64,000 nt of DNA from Nematocida parisii ERTm1 (lineage: Eukaryota > Microsporidia), in contig NW_013524647.1 of the NCBI RefSeq assembly GCF_000250985.1, forward strand, positions 593,061 to 657,060, in the 5' to 3' direction. Made by a program: the position numbers and the translations under genes. This document shows, in pieces, positions 39,633-48,129 of this stretch (positions within the stretch are counted from its first letter, which is position 1; each line of letters opens with the position of its first letter). The notes beneath the pieces were generated by a model, which was given only the letters and a program-made list of their open reading frames with translations, was not told where the DNA came from and searched no databases.

Positions 39633-40943
39633 ATGGGAATTTCAAATTATACAATAGACGCGTACTACAAAATGACAAGAATTGCAAATAGCATTTTCTT
39701 TCCTCTTTTTATTATTACACTACCGTTATACTGTCTTATATATTATGTTATGTTTATGGGGTACTTGGTATACGAAGGCCCAGTCTTCTTGCCAGATTCA
39801 CTCTACTGCATATCTTATTGCACATTTAGGTGCTGCATTATTATGGTACTTGGCAATACATTAGCTGGTGCCACGTGTGCTATAGTTAATTTGTTCTCTC
39901 CTTATTACTTGGCTAAATGTGTGGCGTATCTTATAAGTATTTTAACCCTTCCCTGCATTATGCTAATCTTATATCTGGCAATTAATTACGTATCTGGAAA
40001 TATTTGGTCTAATGTACTGAGTATTATACAGGGCTCTACTACAATTTTATTTGGAGGAGTGCTTATTTCTTTAATACCACCATTTTGTAGGAGAAGGGCC
40101 CACCTCATGGCAAAAATACTTTTATTTGGAATGATTTCCTGTAAGATCGCACTGCAGTCTATCCTATGGGAATATACGTATCTGACATGCATTCCTGGTG
40201 TATTTGGCATGATATATTTAATTATTCTTAAAATGCACAGGTATTTTTTGCGAAGAATTAACTTTACAGAACTGTCTAGTTTCACTCACAGACTTATATG
40301 TATAGGGTCTGGTGCATTCATTCGTATATACTTTACACTTATAGTATTTAAAAACATATTTAAATTGAATGACGAGCAGAGATCGCCAGCCCGTATGAGC
40401 AAGCTATATACAGGCGGGATTCTGTTCAGTATTTTAGCAGCACTTCTATCTGGTGAATATTCTGCAGTGGGAATGCCAATTAACATGATTATGTCACTGC
40501 TCTTTTACATATTAAAAATATTCTTTACCTATTGGGTGCCATTCAAAGTCCTTTACGCAAATAAAGCATTTGAGAATGCATCAGTTGTCAGTAAAGTAGA
40601 CTGGTTTAGGAATAACAGAATGCACTTTGTATATTTTGAAGTGTGTAGGTACATATTCATGACATTCATAATTTTATTACCACTATGTGTGACGTATTAC
40701 ATATTTGAAAGCTACCATGGAGGCACCACATCAGAAATATCAATTACCCTGTCTTTTATGCGCATGACATTTTCTTATGTATTCAATGGAGTAGAGGCAT
40801 CTGCTATGATTGTGTATATAGGCCAAAGACTGTCTCTACCACAGAAAGTAGCTAAAAGAGTCACATATACAGATATAATACACATGTATAGGCCTAATAT
40901 GATTTTAGACCACATAAATGACTCTGATCAATTTACAGAATGA
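39633..40943 (+). CDS. hypothetical polytopic membrane protein
   Basis: A 436-residue protein starting 17 bases after the poly(A) polymerase stop. About ten hydrophobic segments are spread over the whole length, for example at about residues 19-45, 58-82, 88-118, 128-150, 160-200, 216-240, 255-280, 290-310 and 338-365. Basic residues cluster in the loops at 152-157 and 206-213. No transporter signature that I know is visible. It opens a run of five unidentified membrane-protein genes that continues to 44871 on the opposite strand. Confidence 0.65.
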   Translation: MGISNYTIDAYYKMTRIANSIFFPLFIITLPLYCLIYYVMFMGYLVYEGPVFLPDSLYCISYCTFRCCIIMVLGNTLAGATCAIVNLFSPYYLAKCVAYLISILTLPCIMLILYLAINYVSGNIWSNVLSIIQGSTTILFGGVLISLIPPFCRRRAHLMAKILLFGMISCKIALQSILWEYTYLTCIPGVFGMIYLIILKMHRYFLRRINFTELSSFTHRLICIGSGAFIRIYFTLIVFKNIFKLNDEQRSPARMSKLYTGGILFSILAALLSGEYSAVGMPINMIMSLLFYILKIFFTYWVPFKVLYANKAFENASVVSKVDWFRNNRMHFVYFEVCRYIFMTFIILLPLCVTYYIFESYHGGTTSEISITLSFMRMTFSYVFNGVEASAMIVYIGQRLSLPQKVAKRVTYTDIIHMYRPNMILDHINDSDQFTE

Positions 40944-41100
40944 TTCTTAACCTTGCTGGTCTATTAAGGAATTATCTATATTGTAAGTAAATCACACAAA
41001 ATTATTACTTTTATTATTTATGCTATACAAAAATATAAAAATTAAAAATTAAATTTATTTTTAGGGTTACTGTGTGAATTCAGCCATTTATGGACCTATT

Positions 41101-42417
41101 CTACATGGAGAAAATGCGGAATAAAGCCCAGCAGCCAACTAAAGCACCTATGTATGTAATTAATTTAAATTTAAGAATCCCTTTTGTAGTTATATTTCTA
41201 CGAATAGAAGTAAATGGCCTTATGTCTGGTGCGTATAATAGTGTATTATAAATCCATGTCATATCAACTTCATAAATAATAATGTAGGAAAGAAGTACAA
41301 ATCCTATAAATACATAAAAATTGCCTTTAAATGCACTACATGCCTCTATACACCTAATATCACTATCCCAAAGATCATTCCATTTCCCAACTAAACCCAG
41401 CCCTTTCATTGCTTCGGTTTTATATTTTTTTAATTTGCTAGCATCATTAATAAGAGCAGTATAATTGCCCATTCCCTTAAAATCTACTATAGAATCGGCG
41501 TCTGAGCTTGTTACTATTTCCAATGACAAATTCAATATTCCATGTAACACTATACCAAAAAATGAAAAAAATACATTTTTAAACATATCTGAACTAAACA
41601 TTGCGAATATAGCTTTAATCACTCCATCTTGAATTCCGTTAATAACACATGCAACACCATATGTAATGATATTGGTAAATGCAATAATTAGTGTACTAAC
41701 TACTCTACCGTTCTTATCAAATATCATTATTATAAATATAGTAAATATGGATAGATGCAATGCAATTTGTAATCCAACAATAAATGAACCAAAGAATGTA
41801 TTTGACTCTAACATAGCTGTAAACGCATTAGTGCATATACCGGTCCCTCTAATAAAGAATATAAATACTATAGCAATACTTGATATAGTTTTTAATATAC
41901 TGCCAGATTCAGCTGTGAATTTCTTAGCAATATATTCTGGCATACTTAGTGCACACGATTCAGCTGATAATTCATAAGATATTCCTTTAATCAAATGATT
42001 TACATCAAATGACGAATCTTCATCTTTTTTTGATTTTTCGTTAGCAAGACTAAACATTGCACAGTTCATTTTTTCTCTGATTTTTTTTTGTTCATCGCTC
42101 ATCTGAAAGGGTGAGTCATATTCTCCTTTAAATCCTTTTATTTCTAAATCCACAACAGGCATGTTGTTAATAAACACGTACAACTGAAATAACATCACAA
42201 TTAATAATATTCCTATAATACAACCCTCAAAGAACCTGATCTTTATGCTATTGTATATAAAGTCATCTTTTTCTGGTGTGTATACAGATTTAAACAGTTT
42301 GGACATAATCTGCTTAAAATCCAATCTGTACACATATATGTTATCCGCTGGGATTTCAATAAATTCTTTTGCTTGGATAGATGCCTTAGCAGCAATTTCT
42401 GAAACAGTTCCTGCCAT
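41101..42417 (-). CDS. hypothetical polytopic membrane protein
   Basis: I start at the ATG at 42417 (438 residues); the longer open frame begins with GTG. The N-terminus is soluble for about 45 residues. Membrane segments lie at about 65-85, 175-195, 210-235, 240-262, 275-300, 370-390 and 415-436. Between the first two spans is a loop of about 90 polar residues with Cys. No family is recognised. The region 40944-41100 between this gene and the convergent neighbour is short and AT-rich. Confidence 0.65.
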   Translation of the reverse strand: MAGTVSEIAAKASIQAKEFIEIPADNIYVYRLDFKQIMSKLFKSVYTPEKDDFIYNSIKIRFFEGCIIGILLIVMLFQLYVFINNMPVVDLEIKGFKGEYDSPFQMSDEQKKIREKMNCAMFSLANEKSKKDEDSSFDVNHLIKGISYELSAESCALSMPEYIAKKFTAESGSILKTISSIAIVFIFFIRGTGICTNAFTAMLESNTFFGSFIVGLQIALHLSIFTIFIIMIFDKNGRVVSTLIIAFTNIITYGVACVINGIQDGVIKAIFAMFSSDMFKNVFFSFFGIVLHGILNLSLEIVTSSDADSIVDFKGMGNYTALINDASKLKKYKTEAMKGLGLVGKWNDLWDSDIRCIEACSAFKGNFYVFIGFVLLSYIIIYEVDMTWIYNTLLYAPDIRPFTSIRRNITTKGILKFKLITYIGALVGCWALFRIFSM

Positions 42418-42627
42418 TTGATTTATTTTTATAAAAATATTTTTATAAATTTTAACTGACAGGATAAATAATATTATGGGAAGAAGCACAGCTTGAAAAT
42501 TACAATAATGTTGGAAATTTGATATTTAAGGTTGTTTAAAGTAGAGCAGCGAATGAATTTATTATTTTTTTTGTGATTTATTATTGCATATTATAGAGTC
42601 TGCCATAGATGATGTATAAAATTCGGG

Positions 42628-43335
42628 TTATATCATATACTCAAGAATCTTTCTTGTATGCAGTACTTGAAGAAGTATTATTGAAACAGATATGTAATTT
42701 ATACTCTTTTGGCTGTTATTCTCTGTCATGAATACATAATTTAAAAAAATACTGTTTTTTCTCATTAAAATATGTAGAATTGTTCTTTTAATAAGGTAAA
42801 CACATGCATTTACACACATTACAATGAACTTTCTTTTGTTTGGTATGGTTTTTTGATACTTCTGTAAATTAAAAGCACTGAAGTAGCTTGAAATAGGAAT
42901 AAATTGATTACTCACAAGATATATAGACATAAATATGTCTAGTGCCCTATTAAAGTATGAATGCGTATTTTTAACACTATATATACTATATATAAATGCA
43001 TGTTCTAATAGGTCATTAAGAAGTATCTGCACTTCTCTTTGCTTGTACTCTTCTAAAATATCCCTAATTCCTAAATATGCACAGATGTAATCATTTGGTG
43101 TAATTTCTGGGTGCACTGCATAATACTTAACACCAACAATGAATAAAATGAATATTCCTGTGTGCAATAAAACAGAAACCACTATTTCTTCTGACTTAAT
43201 CAAAGATACTCTTTCTGACACGTATCTTTTCTTAGTGTTAATCTGAATGATAATTAATTTATACAGACTGCACGCTGCCACTGCTATGTAAGAAACAAGA
43301 ACAGACAGGAGAAGGCACACGCACTGAAGAAACAT
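42628..43335 (-). CDS. hypothetical membrane protein
   Basis: A 235-residue protein with a strong N-terminal hydrophobic segment (about 2-24), further spans at about 50-68, 128-150 and 165-185, and a C-terminal hydrophobic stretch at about 212-225. It is encoded 55 bases after the next upstream gene on the same strand, so the two may be expressed together. No motif is recognised. Confidence 0.55.
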   Translation of the reverse strand: MFLQCVCLLLSVLVSYIAVAACSLYKLIIIQINTKKRYVSERVSLIKSEEIVVSVLLHTGIFILFIVGVKYYAVHPEITPNDYICAYLGIRDILEEYKQREVQILLNDLLEHAFIYSIYSVKNTHSYFNRALDIFMSIYLVSNQFIPISSYFSAFNLQKYQKTIPNKRKFIVMCVNACVYLIKRTILHILMRKNSIFLNYVFMTENNSQKSINYISVSIILLQVLHTRKILEYMI

Positions 43336-43390
43336 AAAAATAAAAATGAGCGAATATTTACTGAAATCTATGCACAGAGCTTATATGCTT

Positions 43391-44524
43391 CTAGCTAGAA
43401 GAAGGTTCTGTTTTTATTCCTATATCTTGAACCCACTCCACATCTGTGTATTGGTACAGGATATAGTCATATCTTTTGGTGGAAAAGTGCCTGCTAAAGG
43501 AAAGCCGTTTTACTCTTTTTATAAGTTTTTCAATCTTTTCAGATGGCAGTTTTTTTGGAAGGTTTACGTAGTCTTTGATCTGCTTAACAATTGATCTTTC
43601 TATTCTATACGATGGAACAGAAAAAAGAATTACTTTGATTTGGGTGTTTATCTCAGACAGCTCAAAACACATAATAATTCTGAGAAGGGGAGATTTCTTA
43701 GAGAGATGGCCAAACACCAGAATAAATTTAATAAGCGCAAGAGACCACCCGAATATTCTCACAATACTTCTAAAAAGTGACTTATATTTAAAGGTGTGTT
43801 CTAGTACGTGGTGTGTGGTGAGTATTTGCAGTTCTAGCAAAGAGTACATATTTATAACTGCGGGGCTTAGTATAAGAAGAGTGATTAATCCTGTTGTTTC
43901 TACGTAAACCAGTTGAGAGTCCATCTTTTCGTTATTTACAGTGACTATTTCGTATGAGAAGGGAACTGTCTTGTCAAGTACATCAATAAGTGTTTTTTTA
44001 ACTTCTCCTTCTGGCAGGACTGCTTTTATTTCTCCATCAAAATCACTTCCTTCCAGCACCCTAGAAACAAAGCCACAGGCAATGCATAGAACAAATATAG
44101 CAAAAACATGATTCTTAGAGCTATTAATGATATTCTCTCGATCAAGTAGGTTTATCACAGAGTAGCCAGATATACCTATAAGACATGGATATATGCATTT
44201 ACCAACTACACGGAAAGTATCCAGAATACAAAATTTCTGGGGACTTCTAAGCTCATTCAGTAATTCACGTATGAACACGTACCCAAAGTATATTATCCCA
44301 CTAAATGCACGTCTTTTAACTACTTCATGCAGTGCTCCATCTGTTAGAATCAGCCTTAAAACACACCACATAAACAGATTTCTGATTAACCACAGAACAA
44401 CACCAGATATAATTAACTGAAGACTCTCGGATCGTAAATAGAATACTCTTGCAATATTTATGGTTCCCATCACAGCAACCATAAGAGTTAAGGTTCCTAT
44501 TACAATATCCGCATAAACATGCAT
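43391..44524 (-). CDS. hypothetical membrane protein with basic C-terminus
   Basis: A 377-residue protein. Segments at about residues 7-27, 37-60, 73-90, 108-125, 140-155, 213-235 and 258-275 are hydrophobic. From about 290 onward it is soluble and basic, with RSIVKQIKDYV and KLIKRVKRLSFSRHF. I do not recognise a family. It lies between the smaller membrane protein and the Asn-rich one, all on the minus strand with short spacers. Confidence 0.6.
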   Translation of the reverse strand: MHVYADIVIGTLTLMVAVMGTINIARVFYLRSESLQLIISGVVLWLIRNLFMWCVLRLILTDGALHEVVKRRAFSGIIYFGYVFIRELLNELRSPQKFCILDTFRVVGKCIYPCLIGISGYSVINLLDRENIINSSKNHVFAIFVLCIACGFVSRVLEGSDFDGEIKAVLPEGEVKKTLIDVLDKTVPFSYEIVTVNNEKMDSQLVYVETTGLITLLILSPAVINMYSLLELQILTTHHVLEHTFKYKSLFRSIVRIFGWSLALIKFILVFGHLSKKSPLLRIIMCFELSEINTQIKVILFSVPSYRIERSIVKQIKDYVNLPKKLPSEKIEKLIKRVKRLSFSRHFSTKRYDYILYQYTDVEWVQDIGIKTEPSSS

Positions 44525-44556
44525 TTAATGAGCATACTAATTTATTTTTATAATAA

Positions 44557-44871
44557 CTAACCAGAATGGTCTATTGAACTATTTGACGAATGGCTCCTAT
44601 GATGCCGGTGCTTTCTGTGGTGTTCAGCAGCTGAGTTAACCACAACTACACTGGGTTGCTGTGAACTGGTTGCCATAGTATTATTACTAGTGTTATTATT
44701 ATTATTGTTGTTGTTATTCGTAATAATATTAGTGTGTTCAGACTGGCTACTACTAGAGGATACCACGCCAGTGCAGCACAGGACTAAATACAGCACAACA
44801 ATAATGGCGACTATGACAATTAATCCCGTAAGGAAATTAAGCAGTGAAATACCAAAGTAATCTACAAACAT
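44557..44871 (-). CDS. single-span protein with Asn run and His-rich tail
   Basis: A 104-residue protein. One hydrophobic segment at about residues 9-34 ends in CC, a possible palmitoylation site, followed by a Ser run, a run of nine Asn encoded by a short AAT/AAC repeat on the coding strand, and a His/Arg/Ser-rich C-terminus. It is probably a small type III or signal-anchored membrane protein. The gene is 32 bases upstream-neighbour spaced from the next one on the same strand. Its low complexity makes the function unreadable. Confidence 0.5.
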   Translation of the reverse strand: MFVDYFGISLLNFLTGLIVIVAIIVVLYLVLCCTGVVSSSSSQSEHTNIITNNNNNNNNNTSNNTMATSSQQPSVVVVNSAAEHHRKHRHHRSHSSNSSIDHSG

Positions 44872-45068
44872 TATATAAATCTAGAGCAATCTAGACTTTA
44901 TACACAGCATATTTAATCAGGGAGAGTATTGGGCAGAACATAAAAGGAATATCCTGATTAAAGTTGTACCAATAAGAAATATGATACAGAAAGGGTTAAA
45001 TGAACCAATAAATACTTACTCAAAACATAAACATAAGTATTCAGTGAGAATATACAGAAATATTTATT

Positions 45069-45728
45069 CTATGGGATTCTTCTGAATATTGCTCTAAATT
45101 TATTTGAATGCTTCATATCTGCTTTTTTAGACTCTTCCGTTGTCTCTATTATTATTTTGTATAGCGGATCTTTTACTGCTTCTTCTTCAGGCAGTCTAGT
45201 AAATAATGGATGGTCTTCTAAACACACTGTCATATAATTAAATAAATCTTCTACATCCGTGGATATGTATAAATGGCCATTTGGCTGTATTACGTACTGG
45301 TAAATATCCAGCATACATTTTGAAATTATTCTGGCTTTGTGCTTCTTTTTTTTAAAATGCGGGTCCGGGAAAAGAATGAACATTTTCTGGATTGACTCTT
45401 TCTCAAGATAATTAGTAAGGAATTTCATACTGTTGGCTCTTACAACAGAAACATTCTTGGCTTTATTCTCTGTTTCTTGCTCGTACTTTATTTTCAAGTC
45501 CACATAATCCACTAATTTCTCACGTATTTCCATCCCCAGAATTGAAGCAGTTGGGAATAGTTCTGAGAGTTTGAACAGAAGTCCACCGTATCCACATCCA
45601 ATATCAACCATGTCCACTTTTTTATTGAAAAATGAAGGATTCATTGGATAGGATATATTATGGTCTGAGAATGGATTGGAATGTGCCCTCTGCCGATGAT
45701 TTCGTTTCTGTGGTTTTATTAAGTTCAT
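45069..45728 (-). CDS. TRM8: tRNA (guanine-N7-)-methyltransferase (TRM8)
   Basis: A 219-residue SAM-dependent methyltransferase. It has NPFSDHNISYP near the N-terminus, the SAM motif DIGCGYGGLL at about residues 42-51, MEIREKLVDYV, and the family hallmark FPDPHFKKKKHKARII at about 117-132, followed by the C-terminal helices. The enzyme forms m7G46 in tRNA, with a WD-repeat partner (Trm82) in fungi. Length is near the core of the family with only a short N-terminal tail. The next gap, 45729-46101, holds no gene I can see. Confidence 0.92.
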   Translation of the reverse strand: MNLIKPQKRNHRQRAHSNPFSDHNISYPMNPSFFNKKVDMVDIGCGYGGLLFKLSELFPTASILGMEIREKLVDYVDLKIKYEQETENKAKNVSVVRANSMKFLTNYLEKESIQKMFILFPDPHFKKKKHKARIISKCMLDIYQYVIQPNGHLYISTDVEDLFNYMTVCLEDHPLFTRLPEEEAVKDPLYKIIIETTEESKKADMKHSNKFRAIFRRIP

Positions 45729-46101
45729 GCAGGAAATAAAATATTTGTAAAATTATAGAATATGAAAGGAATAACAAAATCAGAATTTACTTAAATAAGA
45801 AATAGTAGAAAGAATCGTTTATGCATAATTCGAATTTCTGTGTATAACCTGAATTTCTGTATATAACTGACTATTTGATTTTTCTTGGTATTTTATGGTA
45901 TAAGTATAAAGCTTCTATTCGTTAGTGGTATTTATACTGTACAGAACAGAATTATAATCCGAATGTGTATAGTATACCCAGAAAGCACTCTAAACCAGAA
46001 ACTGTTCATTCTGTGGGTATGCAATGCTTTGTATACAGTAGATCTAATAATACTCTTAAATATACTGTTAAATGCAATAATAACGGTTATTTTAACTCTG
46101 G

Positions 46102-47019
46102 TTATTCTGTGCGTATTTCAACAGTTGACATGTTAATAGAATACTCTTGTTTAAGAACATTTTTACACTCTCTTAGTACATCTTCATGGACTGCACCGTG
46201 TTTCATGGTTATATTAATCATAGACACACGGGTACTTCGGTTTACACACCATAAATGCATATCATTTATAGCAATTACATTTTTTACCTGCATAATACTC
46301 TGCCGGACTCTTTCTACTTCAACCGGGGATTTGTCCAGGAGCATATACACCACCTCTTTAAGCAAACCAAATGATCCACAGAAACATACAATAGTGGAAA
46401 AGAAAGCCGCCAGTATATCAACAATAGTAAGCTTTGGGTTAATGTGCAGTACTACACCACTGATTATAAGGCCTATACACTGGGCTAGATCACTTAATGC
46501 GTGTATGTATATTGACGTAATGCTTAAATCAGCATTAGCGCTTTTGTTCATTTTAACGGATACTAAAAAATTTATAACGTTAATTATAAACGACAGAATT
46601 CCCGTTATTAGAACGACCTCTTCATTAATTTTCTGGGGATTGAAATATCTAAAAATAGACATGTGTACAAGATACAGTGATGGTGCCCATATAAGAATTA
46701 GTGACAGAGCAGCAGCCAATACTTCTATTCGTATAAGCCCGAATGTATAATTTGAACCTCCTGTATACCGAGAAGAGACAAAAGTTGCAAGTAGACCAAC
46801 TCCCACAGTAATCAAATCACTCGACATATGGACTGCTTCTCCAAGTATGGAAACTGACTCACTTTTAATGTGTGCTACTATTTCAATCAAAAGCAAAAAT
46901 ACTGTATTAAACAGGATAATATACACTCCTCTCGATTTCTTCATACTGTAAATATACGTAAGAAATTTACCAGGGCAAGAAAACAAATAAATAGTGGCTT
47001 GGCTGCTTTTATTCGTCAT
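46102..47019 (-). CDS. zinc transporter, cation diffusion facilitator family
   Basis: A 305-residue protein with six membrane spans and a C-terminal cytosolic domain. The metal site is visible as HMSSD in span 2 and HALSD in span 5, the HxxxD pairs of zinc-type CDF proteins. The loop between spans 4 and 5 is short, without the usual His-rich stretch. Proteins of this type move zinc out of the cytosol into the ER, Golgi or vesicles in exchange for protons. The first ATG lies inside the end of the eL22 gene (11-base overlap); an alternative ATG at 46944 would remove the overlap and give 280 residues. Confidence 0.88.
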   Translation of the reverse strand: MTNKSSQATIYLFSCPGKFLTYIYSMKKSRGVYIILFNTVFLLLIEIVAHIKSESVSILGEAVHMSSDLITVGVGLLATFVSSRYTGGSNYTFGLIRIEVLAAALSLILIWAPSLYLVHMSIFRYFNPQKINEEVVLITGILSFIINVINFLVSVKMNKSANADLSITSIYIHALSDLAQCIGLIISGVVLHINPKLTIVDILAAFFSTIVCFCGSFGLLKEVVYMLLDKSPVEVERVRQSIMQVKNVIAINDMHLWCVNRSTRVSMINITMKHGAVHEDVLRECKNVLKQEYSINMSTVEIRTE

Positions 47020-47368
47020 TTAAGTTATAGTAATGAAGGCCATATTCACCAGATACGGAATCTATTTTAATGTGGATCCAGTCATTTAATCCCTTTTTAT
47101 GGAGGTATTTCTTTAAGATCTGTTTAACATAGAACTTTCTTACATCTACACCCATGTCTAAGACTATCTTGTTCTCGGACTTTTTAAGAAGAACATTCAT
47201 TGGACCACCTGGAAGGGTTTCTGGATTGTGCTTGGTGAGCTTGTTGTTTACTTCAATGAAATTTGCGCATTCTTCCATGTCAAACAGTTCATCCTTTACC
47301 ATCTCCTTGCAGTTAATCGTAAGTTCTCTTCTTTTTTCTGAAACTGGATTTATTATTCTTCTTGCCAT
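47009..47368 (-). CDS. RPL22: ribosomal protein eL22
   Basis: A 119-residue protein. ELTINCKEMVKDELFDMEEC followed by ANFIEVN, and later VRKFYVKQILKKYLHKKGL with DWIHI, align with the eL22 core; the acidic tail of animal proteins is absent. It is part of the 60S ribosomal subunit. No intron is present at the 5' end. Eight bases before the ATG is a CCCC run preceded by AAATTTGAA, resembling the element before EF2. Its end overlaps the zinc transporter start and its start overlaps the end of a possible upstream frame on the same strand. Confidence 0.9.
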   Translation of the reverse strand: MARRIINPVSEKRRELTINCKEMVKDELFDMEECANFIEVNNKLTKHNPETLPGGPMNVLLKKSENKIVLDMGVDVRKFYVKQILKKYLHKKGLNDWIHIKIDSVSGEYGLHYYNLNDE

Positions 47369-47699
47369 TACAACAGGGGTTCAAATTTAAATTTGCATTA
47401 AATGAACCCGGTGCTGTAAAACTGAATTTTTCTGGAAATGACACTTTAAGTCTTTTCTGTGGTAATTTAAGTATAGTTTTATCTACTGTATGCTGTGGTG
47501 TAGTATATACTGTACTTATACGGTCTGTGATGTGCCCTGTGGTACAGTATGAAACAAGAACAGAAGTGAATGGGTGTCTGTACACAGAGAATGGAGTGAT
47601 GGCCGGACTTAGAAATGAAGGAATGAATGTTTTAAAGGATTCGTACAGTTTTAGTCGGTTTCTGTGCTTTTTTTCTTCTTTTGTGCTTACCAGAGCCAT
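47313..47699 (-). CDS. possible small basic protein overlapping eL22
   Basis: A 128-codon frame from ATG 47699, rich in Lys, Arg, Ser and Thr, with KEEKKHRNRLKLYESFKTF near its start and a basic end (KKNNKSSFRKKKR). Codon use is like that of real genes here. It overlaps the first 56 bases of eL22 in another frame. The opposite strand is also open over most of this stretch, but without an ATG at its start, so I prefer this frame. No family is recognised. Confidence is limited because both strands look codon-like. Confidence 0.4.
   Translation of the reverse strand: MALVSTKEEKKHRNRLKLYESFKTFIPSFLSPAITPFSVYRHPFTSVLVSYCTTGHITDRISTVYTTPQHTVDKTILKLPQKRLKVSFPEKFSFTAPGSFNANLNLNPCCNGKKNNKSSFRKKKRTYD
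47376..47379 (-). promoter_or_regulatory. CCCC element before eL22
   Basis: On the coding strand AAATTTGAACCCCTG stands 8-11 bases before the ATG. A very similar string precedes EF2 (51485-51498). C-rich elements just before start codons are known from highly expressed microsporidian genes. Confidence 0.5.
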
Positions 47700-47739
47700 G
47701 CGCACAGAAAAAATTTCGAACTTTCAGAGTATTTAGAAA

Positions 47740-48129
47740 ATATTTCGTACAGCGGCAATACTCAACACGAACCATCTGGCATAATTTACATCCGGTATTT
47801 AAGCTATAATATGCTTATGGAGTTATTGAATGGCTTATAACCGTATTAAATATCCCAAATTAGCCAGAATTTCAAAAATAAATATGAAATTATAACGGAT
47901 TTTACAGTAAAAATAAGATTATCCCGTATTTATCCATGTGATATCTATGATAATATTGATTATTAATGTATTTATACATTATATTCATGTTTCAGCATAT
48001 TTCTATGACTAATTATCCTAAATTTCATAATATTCTGTACTGTGTACGAATGTGCAGTATACAAATAAATATTCTGTGGTAGAAGTGTGCTTAATTAAAT
48101 ATTCCAATTATGAATGATTAACATGCGAT
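47740..48129. other. AT-rich gap, nothing recognised
   Basis: About 390 bases of non-repetitive AT-rich sequence between the small basic frame and the end of MCM2. No RNA gene or promoter is recognisable. Confidence 0.5.

Noticed and set aside
47362-47736. Plus-strand open frame opposite the small basic frame
   Set aside because: No ATG at its 5' end (a stop lies upstream at 47320 and the frame opens with TTG), and it would begin inside the eL22 start region.
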